Shown here piece by piece: positions 24,970 to 33,354 of a DNA stretch of 64,000 nucleotides. Where the stretch lies: contig NZ_CP120984.1 in assembly GCF_030719215.1 (NCBI RefSeq), forward strand, positions 214,921-278,920, in the 5' to 3' direction. This stretch comes from Streptomyces sp. Alt3. Its GTDB lineage: Bacteria > Actinomycetota > Actinomycetes > Streptomycetales > Streptomycetaceae. How positions within the stretch are numbered: the first letter of the stretch is position 1; each line of letters begins with the position of its first letter. Both the position numbers and the translations under genes were made by a program. Below the pieces are notes generated by a model. The model worked only from the letters and a program-made list of their open reading frames with translations. It did not search any database and was not told where the DNA came from.

Positions 24970-26495
24970 CATCACCCGGCAACGACAACATGCTCTTCCA
25001 CTTCGACCCGCAACTCGTCGCCGCACAGATCCGCGAACAAGCCACCCTGCCGCTGCCGGCCCAAGCCCTCGCACCACCCGCGACTGCCAGCGCAGGGGAA
25101 GCGACCCAGCACGGGCTGCTGCCGGACACGCTCACCGACCGGGGCAACGCCAAACTGTTCGTCAAGCTCTACGCCAACGACTACCGTCATGTCCCCGGCA
25201 TGGGCTGGTACAGGTGGGACACCACCCGCTGGCAGATCGACGAGGACGACACCGTCGTCTGGGCCGCTGGCGACCTCGCAGAAAGCATCGCTTCCAGCGA
25301 CCCTCGCGGCCTCTACACCACCCAGGCCCTCCAGCAGCACCGCCGCCGAGCACTGTCCACCACCGGCATGAACGCCATGCTCACCCAGGCCAAATCAGCC
25401 CCGGGCATGGTCCTCAATGCCGCACGGCTCGACGCCGACGCCTACGCCCTGTGCACCCCCGACGGCATCGTCGACCTGCGCACCGGCCTGCTGAAGACCC
25501 CGGACCCCAACAAGGACTTCCACTCCCGCTCGACCTCCGTCGGGCCCCGACCCAGCCCGACTCCCCGCTGGAACCGCTTCCTCACCGACACCTTCGGCGA
25601 CGACGCCGAAGGCACCGAGATGATCGAGTTCCTCCAACTCCTTCTCGGCTACTCCGTCACCGGCGACGTCGGAGGACAAGTCCTGCCCTTCCTCTTCGGC
25701 TCAGGAAAGAACGGCAAGTCAGTCCTCCTCGACGTCCTCATGAAGCTCCTCGGCGACTACGCCGACGCCGCCCCGCCCGGCTTCCTCATGGCACGACCCT
25801 ACGAAGGACACCCCACCGACCTGGCCGAGCTCCACGGACGACGAGTCATCGTCTGCTCCGAGGTCAAGCACGGAGACAAGTTCGACGAAGCGAGGGTCAA
25901 GCTGCTGACCGGCGGTGACCGCATCAAGGCCCGCCGGATGCGCCAGGACTTCTTCAGCTTCCAGCCCACCCACAAACTCTGGCTCCTGGGCAACCACCGA
26001 CCCGAGGTCGGCACCGGCGGATTCGCGTTCTGGCGCCGCATGCGCCTGATCCCCTTCACCCGGGTCGTCTCCGACGACCGCAAAATCGACAACCTCGCCG
26101 ACATCCTCGTCACCGAAGAAGGCCCCGGCATCCTCGGCTGGCTCATTGACGGAGCCCGCCGCTACCTCGCCGGCGACAAAGACCTCACCGGACCCGAACG
26201 CGTACGCATCGCCACCACCGCCTACGCCGAAACCGAAGACCACACCGGCCGCTTCTTCGAAGAATGCTGCACCCTCGGCCCCGAACTACGGGCCGAGCAG
26301 ACAGGCCTCTACACCGCCTACCGCACCTGGTGCCAGGAAGAAGGAGCCCCCGCCATGACCTCACGCGCCTTCGCCGCCCGAGCCCGCGAACTCGCCGGCC
26401 TGGCATCCCCCAAGGAAATGATCCTCTCCAACCAGCGCAAGTACTACCCAGGCATCGGACTGCTCCCCGAGCAGGAGAGGCAGGCGACCACATGA
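24966..26495 (+). CDS. phage/plasmid D5-type primase-helicase (P4 family)
   Basis: A 509-residue protein. An N-terminal D5_N-like region (AKLFVKLYANDYRHVPGMGW, TPDGIVDLRTGLL) precedes an SF3/AAA helicase with Walker A FLFGSGKNGKSVLLDVLMK near residue 240, a B-like segment LHGRRVIVCSEVKHGDKFDE, and the sensor FFSFQPTHKLWLLGNHRPEV. The end has the winged-helix part (TAYAETEDHTGRFFEECC). Such helicases unwind the origin of plasmids and prophages after priming. It is coupled on both sides: a 4-base overlap with the prim-pol and an ATGA overlap (26492-26495) with the next gene. Confidence 0.9.
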   Translation: MTSPGNDNMLFHFDPQLVAAQIREQATLPLPAQALAPPATASAGEATQHGLLPDTLTDRGNAKLFVKLYANDYRHVPGMGWYRWDTTRWQIDEDDTVVWAAGDLAESIASSDPRGLYTTQALQQHRRRALSTTGMNAMLTQAKSAPGMVLNAARLDADAYALCTPDGIVDLRTGLLKTPDPNKDFHSRSTSVGPRPSPTPRWNRFLTDTFGDDAEGTEMIEFLQLLLGYSVTGDVGGQVLPFLFGSGKNGKSVLLDVLMKLLGDYADAAPPGFLMARPYEGHPTDLAELHGRRVIVCSEVKHGDKFDEARVKLLTGGDRIKARRMRQDFFSFQPTHKLWLLGNHRPEVGTGGFAFWRRMRLIPFTRVVSDDRKIDNLADILVTEEGPGILGWLIDGARRYLAGDKDLTGPERVRIATTAYAETEDHTGRFFEECCTLGPELRAEQTGLYTAYRTWCQEEGAPAMTSRAFAARARELAGLASPKEMILSNQRKYYPGIGLLPEQERQATT

Positions 26496-26893
26496 GCTCC
26501 CTGATCACCGAGGACGAGATCAGCCACGAGATCGAACTCGTCTGGCTCGAAGAGACCACCGACCTCGACTACGTCCGCCAAAGCCTGGACCGCCTGCCCA
26601 CCCGCCGCGGCAAGCCCCCCTACCACCGCGATGGACGGATGATCGGGTATGCCCTGCTTAGCCCCCAAGCCAAAGCTTCCCGTTCTTCAGGCACCTTCCG
26701 CCGCCGCGTTTTCTGGCTCCTCCCTCACGACCGGGACACACAGCCCGAAGGGCTCTACGCCACCGGCGCTCCCGCGGAAGCCGTCGACCCCCGCACTCTC
26801 GGAGCCGGCGTCAAGGGGTACAAGACCGAGCGATCCGAAGGCGGCCCTCCCTCCACTGCCATGCAGGAACTCGGCATAACCCTCCCCCTCTGA
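26492..26893 (+). CDS. small protein of the replication operon
   Basis: A 133-residue protein starting at ATG 26492 (MSSLITEDEISHEIELVWLE), overlapping the helicase stop. It has an acidic N-terminal helix, a central basic segment (SLDRLPTRRGKPPYHRDGRM) and RRRVFWLLPHDRDTQPEGLY. No known domain is recognised. Its place as third gene of a coupled prim-pol/helicase operon suggests a role in replication or copy control. Confidence 0.65.
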   Translation: MSSLITEDEISHEIELVWLEETTDLDYVRQSLDRLPTRRGKPPYHRDGRMIGYALLSPQAKASRSSGTFRRRVFWLLPHDRDTQPEGLYATGAPAEAVDPRTLGAGVKGYKTERSEGGPPSTAMQELGITLPL

Positions 26894-26903
26894 CCCCGAG
26901 TGA

Positions 26904-27023
26904 TCACTGCGGCGGCCATTCACACCGGAGAAGGCCGCGACCGCTGTCACCCCAGTGCTGGCCGGCCTGGAGGTCTACGACCGGAAGATGGCCGAACTTG
27001 AGAACCTCATGGACTCTCTCTGA
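26904..27023 (+). pseudogene. 3' remnant of an unidentified gene
   Basis: After a TGA at 26901 the frame reads FTPEKAATAVTPVLAGLEVY, then DRKMAELENLMDSL and a stop at 27021-27023. This looks like the last helix of a real protein, but there is no good start. It may be what is left of a deleted gene between the replication operon and the zinc-finger gene. The rest of the 26894-27211 gap shows nothing clear apart from a good ribosome-binding site for the next gene. Confidence 0.3.
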
Positions 27024-27211
27024 TGCCCGATTGCCCACTCGGATTCAGACGGCAGCAGGGGAGAGTGCTGAGGGCTCGCTCCCAGTTGGCGATCTCTGAG
27101 TTGCGGTGTCCTAGACAGCTTCTGTCGGCGGAAGAACCTGGAGCCCGGTCGATCAGTTACTCCTGTGCCGCCAACGATTGAGCGGCCGCTGACTACTGCC
27201 AGGAGGCACAG

Positions 27212-27892
27212 GTGGCACCGGAGGAGTTCCTCGACGTAGCCGAGCAGCATGCCGAAGCCGGTCGGTTTTCTGCGGCAGTGGCCTACGCCAGCATTGCCAC
27301 CGCCCGGGCTGCCGTGATGACGGCCGCCCGGCAGGCGGATCCGATCTATCCCGGGGACCACCAGCCTCTGCCGGCAGACTGGTGCGGAAAGTGTCACAGC
27401 CCTGGTAGGCGCCGCATCGACCAGAAGGACTGCCCGCGGTGCAACCCACAAATCCTTCGTGCCCGGCTGTGCCGTTACTGCGGCGTGTACCTCGAGAAGC
27501 GCTTGGACGCCCACGGCTCAGAGGAATCGTGGGCCTGGCGAGATGAACGCAACAGCCTTAACTGTCCCAAGGCGCCAGATCCGGCAGCGCCTTCTCCAGC
27601 TCCCGTGGGAGAGGAACACGACGTCAACCCCGACCATGTGTGGACCCTCTTCTTCCAGGAGTGGAAAGACCACCGCGCCCTCGCTGAGCCGGCTACCGCA
27701 GCCGAGCTCCTGGCGACCTCAGTGCTCATGCCGTATGTACCCCGAACCCGGTTCGGAGAGAGGCCGCACGCGGAACATCTGGAAGCGTGGCTCGCCGAGC
27801 GGGTGGCCAAACCTCACGGCCCGCTGCAACTGGCAGAGGAAGCAGCACCTGAGAGCCCGTCCGTACGGGCCTGGCGCCTGACCTCTCTCTGA
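27212..27892 (+). CDS. zinc-finger protein, unknown function
   Basis: The start is GTG 27212 with a strong site (AGGAGGCACAG just upstream). The protein has 226 residues. It begins with a helix (EEFLDVAEQHAEAGRFSAAV), then a cysteine-rich centre (WCGKCHSPGRRRIDQKDCPR and RLCRYCGVYLEKRLD) with three C-x2-C pairs, enough for one or two zinc sites. The C-terminal half is acidic and helical (VWTLFFQEWKDHRALAEPAT), with PRTRFGERPHAEHLEAWLAE. It lies in a same-strand series with the replication operon and the DUF6083 gene. The family is not recognised. Confidence 0.7.
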   Translation: MAPEEFLDVAEQHAEAGRFSAAVAYASIATARAAVMTAARQADPIYPGDHQPLPADWCGKCHSPGRRRIDQKDCPRCNPQILRARLCRYCGVYLEKRLDAHGSEESWAWRDERNSLNCPKAPDPAAPSPAPVGEEHDVNPDHVWTLFFQEWKDHRALAEPATAAELLATSVLMPYVPRTRFGERPHAEHLEAWLAERVAKPHGPLQLAEEAAPESPSVRAWRLTSL

Positions 27893-28002
27893 CCCCCGCC
27901 CGGCCAGCGCTCATGCCGCTCCCTCCTTGCCGTGTCCTGAGTCATCAGACCTCGTTGTCGTGATGCAGGCACCACGGCGAGCCGGGAGCGGGAGCGCACC
28001 CC

Positions 28003-29001
28003 ATGTCCATGCACCTCCACCGCTCGAACCAGACGAAGATCCTTCGGCAGGCCGGGGCATCCCTCTGCAAGTACTGCGGTACACCCGTCGAGTGGTTCCA
28101 GCGCTACGACGCCCTGCGGATCCCGCTGACCAACGAGTTCCCCAGTCGCCGCGTGCCGACGAGTCTGCGCTGGCACATCAACCGCGGGGTGGCCTACCCG
28201 GGCACAGACGCCTCCAACGGTTACTGCCGGGTCCCTCACCCCGCCATTTGCCCCGCAGTCGACCATCCCGACCTCCCGCCCACCATCCAGGACCTCGTCC
28301 GCCGACTCGCAGTCCGGATGCGCACGGCGATCGAGCGGGGCGAGTTCGAACCCTTCGTCGAGCCGGACGATCCGGTGGCAGCGGAAGAGGTCGAAAGCCC
28401 CGGGCCAGAGAAGGTACGCCAGGTGCGCCATGTGGTCGGCTATCACAGCCTGCTGCGGATCGGCCCGTGCGCGATCGAGGATCTGCAATGCATTGCCAGG
28501 GACGAGCACACCGAGCACCGGTGTGAGGGCCGCGTCGCCGATCTGAGCGAAGGGCGCTGGGAACGGGTCGCCATCAACGAGGAGCAGGCCACCGGCCGCC
28601 TGGGCCAGATGGTCCTCAACCTCACCGGGGGCAGCATCTGGGTATGGCACCTGCCCGACTTCAATGTCTCCCTTCGCTGGTGGAACCAGCGCTGCCACGA
28701 CCACTTCAACTCCCCCCAGCCAGACCACACCGAGAACGAATTCGTCCCCTTCCACCCGCTGCGTCACGATGCGTTCGTCCTGACCGAACGGCCCACCGGC
28801 TACGACCTGAACACCGAGGACGCCCTCCTCGTGATCCACGACGGGCCGGGCGAACGCACGAAATGCGCAGGCCCCTCGTGCACAAACACTTCGGTACTCT
28901 CACCGGAGGAGGGGTGGATGTGCTGGCAGTGCGAGAAGCTCCTGCGCCGCCGTCGTGCCGTTCACCAGCGTTGGGGGCAGGCGCCCGAGGAAGTTCCCTA
29001 A
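28003..29001 (+). CDS. DUF6083-family protein
   Basis: A 332-residue protein from ATG 28003 (MSMHLHRSNQTKILRQAG). The N-terminal part is the DUF6083 pattern: SLCKYCGTPVEWFQRYDALR, then IPLTNEFPSRRVPTSLRWHI and NRGVAYPG, then YCRVPHPAICPAVDHP. The Cys/His residues probably form a zinc-binding module. The C-terminal part has another cluster (TKCAGPSCTNTSVLS, WMCWQCEKLL), so it binds metal at both ends. These proteins are common in Streptomyces accessory DNA and their function is unknown. Confidence 0.78.
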   Translation: MSMHLHRSNQTKILRQAGASLCKYCGTPVEWFQRYDALRIPLTNEFPSRRVPTSLRWHINRGVAYPGTDASNGYCRVPHPAICPAVDHPDLPPTIQDLVRRLAVRMRTAIERGEFEPFVEPDDPVAAEEVESPGPEKVRQVRHVVGYHSLLRIGPCAIEDLQCIARDEHTEHRCEGRVADLSEGRWERVAINEEQATGRLGQMVLNLTGGSIWVWHLPDFNVSLRWWNQRCHDHFNSPQPDHTENEFVPFHPLRHDAFVLTERPTGYDLNTEDALLVIHDGPGERTKCAGPSCTNTSVLSPEEGWMCWQCEKLLRRRRAVHQRWGQAPEEVP

Positions 29002-29291
29002 GCGGGGCAACGAAGCTTTCTGCAGTGGGTCCGTGCTCCGTTCAGACCGGTGTCGGCCAGGCGCTTCGGCGTGGCCACCGAGACCGCCCCGACCGCCGTG
29101 TCCGTGCGCCGGGGCCGGGGCCCGGCGACAGACCATATTTCGGCCATCTGTTTGCGTTTCCGAACAGTCATTCCCCATCTAGCTGCAGGTTGTCAGTGCC
29201 TTCGGCCATGCTGCGCCTGACCAGACTCTGCCCGGTCGGCCTGTGCTGGTTGGCGGAGTGAGCGGGTAGCAAACGCGCGAAGGGGACGAAA

Positions 29292-31673
29292 GTGAAGGCG
29301 ACCGAGGAGCAGGCGGCAGCACGAGACGCCTTCACCGCCGGCCATGATCTCGCTCTGGTGGCCGGTGCGGGTACGGGGAAGACGTCGACGCTGGTGATGA
29401 TGGGTGCCGCGTCACGCCGTCGCGGCATGTACATCGCGTTCAACAAGCCCATCGCGCTGGAGGCCAAGGCCCGGTTCGGGTCCAACGTTCACTGCAGCAC
29501 CTCGCACGCACTGGCCTACCGTGCGGTGGGAAGCCGTTTCCAGGCCCGCCTGGAGGCCACACGGCACATGCCGCTGTGGCGCACGGCGCAGCTCCTCAAC
29601 CTGGACCGGGACCTGGCCGTCGGCAGCCGCCGTTTGAAAGCCACGACCCTGGCCCACCTCGTGATGGAGATGGTCAAGCACTTCTGCTACTCCACCGACG
29701 AACAGGTCACCGCCCGCCACCTGGGCACGGTCCACGGGCTCGACGACGCGGGCCAGCAATACGTCGTCCAAGGACTGCTGCCCCGGGCACGGTGGGCCTG
29801 GGACGACATCTGCTCCCCGAACGGCACCCTGCCCTTCAAGCATGACCACTACCTGAAGATGTGGGCGCTCACCCGCCCCCGGCTGCGCGCCGACTACATC
29901 CTGCTGGACGAGGCACAGGACACCAACCCGGTCCTCGAAGAGATCTTCCTCGCGCAACAGGCCCAGCGCGTCTGCGTCGGAGACCCCTCCCAGCAGATCT
30001 ACGAATGGCGTCACGCCAAGGACATCATGAGCAGTTTCCCTGGCACGAGGATGGAGCTCACCCAATCCTTCCGCTTCGGCCCGCCCATCGCAGATGTCGC
30101 CAACCACTGGCTCCGCGCGGCCACCTCGAGCATGCAGCTCACCGGTCACGCCGCGGAACCGTCCGAGCTGACCGAGGTGGACGTCCCCGACGCCGTTCTG
30201 TGCCGGGGCAACGCCGACGCCCTCGCGGAAGTCCTGCGCTTCCTGGACCGGAAGGTGCCCGTCGCCCTGGTCGGCGGCGGAAAGCCCCTGCTGAGCATCG
30301 CGAAGGCGGCCATCGACCTGCAGGCCGGCCGCCGCACCTCGCACCACGACCTCGCCCTCTTCTCCTCCTGGGGCGAAGTTCAGGAGTACGCCGAGCAGGA
30401 CTCCGCCGCCGCCGACCTCAAAGCGATCGTCGACATCGTCGACACCTACGGCCCCCACCAGATCATCCGCACAGTCCAGCAGATGAGCGACGAGGAACAA
30501 GCCCGCGTCGTCGTCTCCACCGTCCACAAGGCCAAGGGCCGCGAATGGAACCGCGTCCGCATCGGCCCCGGCTTCACCCCGCCCGACGACACCAGCGCCG
30601 TGCACCCCGCCCTCGCACGCCTCGTCTACGTGGCCGTCACCCGGGCCCGCACACAACTCGACACCGCCGGCATCAAACGCCTGCAGACCCGCTTCACCAC
30701 CGCGACAGCGCACACCACCCCCGAAGGCCTTCCACTGGCGCGCCTGCCCCTGACCGGACAGCTCAAATACCCGCGCTCCCCGATGTCCACGTTCCTGGCC
30801 CGCCACCTGCCCCACCCTGAACGCGTCATCGCCTCCTACCTCCAGCACATCCAAGGCCTCCCGCACCCCGTCCAGCCCCTGAACGAACGCCGCCCCGACT
30901 ACGCCGCCCTCGGCCACACCATCGACTACCGGCTGCGCCTGGCCCTCGGCTCCGACCCGGGACCCGCCGCACAGGCCGGCGTCGACATCATCGGCAGCAA
31001 CCATCCCATCGACGGAGCACCCAGCACCGCGGTACGCCAGAACCTCTACATGATCGGCAGCAGCATCCTGGGGCGCCTCCGCGCCCACCTGTCAGACGCC
31101 ACCCGCCGCCTCGACGACGACGAACTGACCAGGCTCTGCTTCGTCACCAGCTTCTTCGAGGCGATCTACCGCAACGGCACCTTCCCCCGCAAACGCAACC
31201 TCCTCACCCTGGTCGACGAGCACACCACCATCAACGGCCTAACACGCGCCGTACCGGCCTACGTCCTCGAAGACATCGACGAGCAGATGAACCTCGCCGA
31301 CAAGCCCTTCACACCCCTGCGCGACCTCCCCGCCCACCAACGCGTATGCGGACCGACGTTCACCGGCAGCACCGACGTCCACGCCGACGCCGACTTCATC
31401 ACCGGCGGCTTCCTCATCGACTGCAAGGCCGTCACCCGACCCCACCGCCTGGGCAGAGAAGAGGTACAGCAGCTCGCCGGCTACCTCCTCCTCGACTACG
31501 ACAACCAATACGACATCCACGACATCGGCTTCTACCTCGCCCGGCAAGGCACCCTGATCCGCTGGAGCGTCCCCGAATTCCTCACCACGCTGGGCGCCCG
31601 TACCACGCTCCCGCAGCTGCGCACGGCCCTACGTGAAGACCTGCGCTCCACCCGCTCCAGCAAGCGGAGCTGA
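29292..31673 (+). CDS. UvrD/Rep-like helicase fused to a PD-(D/E)xK nuclease-like domain
   Basis: A 793-residue protein starting at GTG 29292. All SF1 helicase motifs are present: VAGAGTGKTSTLVMM (I, residue 25), YILLDEAQDTNPVLEE (II, about 204), GDPSQQIYEWRHAKD (III), LTQSFRFGPPIADVA (IV), VVSTVHKAKGREWNRV (V, about 405) and LVYVAVTRARTQLD (VI). The C-terminal 250 residues add a nuclease-like core: HADADFITGGFLIDCKAVTR near 700, with Asp and DxK in the PD-(D/E)xK order, and a helix with QQLAGYLLLDYD. This recalls AddAB-like end-processing enzymes or Cas4-like nucleases. It could repair or degrade DNA ends in replication or defence. Confidence 0.85.
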   Translation: MKATEEQAAARDAFTAGHDLALVAGAGTGKTSTLVMMGAASRRRGMYIAFNKPIALEAKARFGSNVHCSTSHALAYRAVGSRFQARLEATRHMPLWRTAQLLNLDRDLAVGSRRLKATTLAHLVMEMVKHFCYSTDEQVTARHLGTVHGLDDAGQQYVVQGLLPRARWAWDDICSPNGTLPFKHDHYLKMWALTRPRLRADYILLDEAQDTNPVLEEIFLAQQAQRVCVGDPSQQIYEWRHAKDIMSSFPGTRMELTQSFRFGPPIADVANHWLRAATSSMQLTGHAAEPSELTEVDVPDAVLCRGNADALAEVLRFLDRKVPVALVGGGKPLLSIAKAAIDLQAGRRTSHHDLALFSSWGEVQEYAEQDSAAADLKAIVDIVDTYGPHQIIRTVQQMSDEEQARVVVSTVHKAKGREWNRVRIGPGFTPPDDTSAVHPALARLVYVAVTRARTQLDTAGIKRLQTRFTTATAHTTPEGLPLARLPLTGQLKYPRSPMSTFLARHLPHPERVIASYLQHIQGLPHPVQPLNERRPDYAALGHTIDYRLRLALGSDPGPAAQAGVDIIGSNHPIDGAPSTAVRQNLYMIGSSILGRLRAHLSDATRRLDDDELTRLCFVTSFFEAIYRNGTFPRKRNLLTLVDEHTTINGLTRAVPAYVLEDIDEQMNLADKPFTPLRDLPAHQRVCGPTFTGSTDVHADADFITGGFLIDCKAVTRPHRLGREEVQQLAGYLLLDYDNQYDIHDIGFYLARQGTLIRWSVPEFLTTLGARTTLPQLRTALREDLRSTRSSKRS

Positions 31674-31844
31674 CCGGGTTCAAAGAGCTCAGCCTCACCT
31701 GGGCCGGCTGGGGCGCCTGCAGCGTGGCCATGGTCTGGGCCGCCACCCCCGGACCCACCCGGCATCGCCTGCGCTTTAACCGGCCTCGCCTGGGGCATCG
31801 CCTCGATCCTCGCCCTTCGAGGGGTCGGCACCCGGCGGGGTTAG
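31670..31844 (+). pseudogene. small membrane protein gene with a frameshift
   Basis: Directly after the UvrD stop, a CTG at 31670 overlaps the TGA (CTGA) and starts a frame reading FKELSLTWAGWGACSVAMVW. If one C is removed from the CCC run at 31758-31760, it goes on as GIACALTGLAWGIASILALR to TAG 31842-31844. The joined peptide has two hydrophobic helices. The unusual CTG start and the indel make it uncertain. It may be a decayed member of a small Streptomyces membrane family. Confidence 0.3.
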
Positions 31845-31973
31845 CAGCTGGCCATGCATGCGGCAGGTCCTCGACATGAGTCCGATGTCGGAACCGAAAT
31901 CGACCGTGAGACAGCCCAGGTGGGTTCTTCCTAGTCTGCCGCGCCACGGTTCGCGAGCCCATAACCTGTGGCC

Positions 31974-32243
31974 ATGCCGAAGGAGACACCGGAAGCGAAG
32001 CGGGCCCGGAAGGCTGCGGCGAAGGCTGCGGCCCGCGAGCGTGCGGCCCGCATCATGGCGGGTTTGGTGGAGCCGCCTCGGCTGCCACAGCCGGAGCGCT
32101 CGTCGTGGGTGAAGGTGGTGCAGGCGCAGCCCGAGAAGCCTGCGCGGGCGCTGATCCCGCCGAAGAACACACCGCTGCCCGAACGCGACCGCGAGCAGTA
32201 CGCCGACAACGCCCCCGTGGGGTGGGTCAAGCCAAATGCATAG
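31974..32243 (+). CDS. small basic protein
   Basis: An 89-residue protein starting at ATG 31974 (MPKETPEAKRARKAAAKAAA); GTG 31968 is in frame. The first 40 residues are a lysine/alanine/arginine helix similar to DNA-binding tails, followed by a Pro-rich part (LIPPKNTPLPERDREQYADN) and WVKPNA. There is no membrane segment. It is a same-strand neighbour of the cysteine-rich gene at 32330. Unspecific DNA or RNA binding is plausible but not shown. Confidence 0.5.
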   Translation: MPKETPEAKRARKAAAKAAARERAARIMAGLVEPPRLPQPERSSWVKVVQAQPEKPARALIPPKNTPLPERDREQYADNAPVGWVKPNA

Positions 32244-32329
32244 GTCGCCCCCTGCCGCGCCAGGTACTCATTCCGGCCGGCGGCGGCAGCCGATTCCGGC
32301 GCCGCTGAACCGACCACAAGAGGGAACAC

Positions 32330-32716
32330 ATGAGTAGCAGATGGCCATGGGCCGTTCTGGGCGTAGCCGTAGTAGTCGGTCACCTCGTCGTAAACGCAAG
32401 GCCGCGTGCCGCTGGCGAGTCGGACGAGGCGGTCCTCAGCAGATTTCGAGACGACCCGGGCAGCTTCGGCACCCACTGGAACAGCGGCTCCGGCGGGTAC
32501 CGGAGCTGCGGCCACAATGCGTGCAGCAAGAAGGCGAAGAATTTCATCACGAGTCACGACTGCTGTGGTCGGTGCCGGGTCGCGGACAACCGGGACTGCG
32601 CGAGCAAAGCGATGCGCGACTACGAGGGGCCGGGCGGCTTCCACCACGACTTCCACGTCGGGATCATGCAGCCTGGCGTATGTACGGTCTGCGGTGAACC
32701 GCAGGAAGCGCACTGA
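32330..32716 (+). CDS. membrane-anchored cysteine-rich protein
   Basis: The start is ATG 32330 with GAGGGA at good spacing. Residues 5-22 (PWAVLGVAVVVGHLVVNA) form an uncleaved signal anchor. The outer part has many Cys and His: SCGHNACSKKAKNFITSHDC, CGRCRVADNRDCASK, GGFHHDFHVG and CTVCGEP. These could make disulfides or bind metal. Length is 128 residues. It is not recognised; the Cys pattern does not fit ferredoxin spacing. Confidence 0.6.
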   Translation: MSSRWPWAVLGVAVVVGHLVVNARPRAAGESDEAVLSRFRDDPGSFGTHWNSGSGGYRSCGHNACSKKAKNFITSHDCCGRCRVADNRDCASKAMRDYEGPGGFHHDFHVGIMQPGVCTVCGEPQEAH

Positions 32717-32776
32717 CTCGCAGCGATTCCAGCGGATCACACATCCACTGACGGTGACTTGGAGCCCGCTGTGTCG

Positions 32777-33229
32777 TCAGTCGACCAGGGTGAGCCACCA
32801 CTCGGCGATCTGCGGGTCCATCCGGTAGAGCATTTCGGATTTGCCGCTGTGGGTGTTGTAGCCGCCCTGCCAGTTTTCAATAGGCCACCGTTTTTCGCCG
32901 AACAGCTCGCTGGCGAGCCGGCTGAGACGTGCGTGTTCGTTGCGTTGCTGGCGTTCGTCGAGTCCGGAACGCTCGATGAGGGTTGTGAAGGTGACCGTCG
33001 TTCCGGCCTGCTCGGCGGTGGTTTGGAAGAGTGCGTGAACTCCGGTGAGGTGACTGGCTCTGCCCCACAGCAGGCCGACTTGCTCCTTGGTCCAGAGACC
33101 TTGACGGGGGATGCTTACCGAGGATGCAGTGCCGTCGATCTCGGCTAGCAACCCCGTGAGCTTCTCCTTCACCGCCTCTACGTCGGAGAGTGCGCCGACG
33201 ACAGCGCTGCGCATTGCCTCTTGATCCAT
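32777..33229 (-). CDS. hypothetical winged-helix-like protein
   Basis: A 150-residue protein starting at ATG 33229 (MDQEAMRSAVVGALSDVEAV). It has an N-terminal helix, then LWTKEQVGLLWGRASHLTGV and LIERSGLDERQQRNEHARLS, then LASELFGEKRWPIENWQGGY and MLYRMDPQIAEWWL. The middle and end look like a winged helix used in small regulators. Its upstream region carries two copies of a 13-bp repeat, which would fit self-regulation. The family is not recognised. Confidence 0.6.
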   Translation of the reverse strand: MDQEAMRSAVVGALSDVEAVKEKLTGLLAEIDGTASSVSIPRQGLWTKEQVGLLWGRASHLTGVHALFQTTAEQAGTTVTFTTLIERSGLDERQQRNEHARLSRLASELFGEKRWPIENWQGGYNTHSGKSEMLYRMDPQIAEWWLTLVD

Positions 33230-33242
33230 GACCTCTCCAGTG

Positions 33243-33284
33243 TCGTGTACGACTCCCCACAGGGTGTCGACTCGTGTACGACTC
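33243..33284. promoter_or_regulatory. two direct repeats upstream of the minus-strand gene, putative operator
   Basis: TCGTGTACGACTC occurs at 33243-33255 and again at 33272-33284, 29 bases apart from start to start (nearly three helical turns). Each includes the partly palindromic GTGTACGAC. They lie 14-55 bases upstream of ATG 33229, in the expected promoter zone, so a repressor, perhaps the gene product itself, may bind here. No protein data support this yet. Confidence 0.5.
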
Positions 33285-33354
33285 TGTATAGCGTGCGTCG
33301 GTTCTCGCTGGCTCAGCGGGGAGCACAAACTTCGGCCTACTCGTCAGCCCACTG

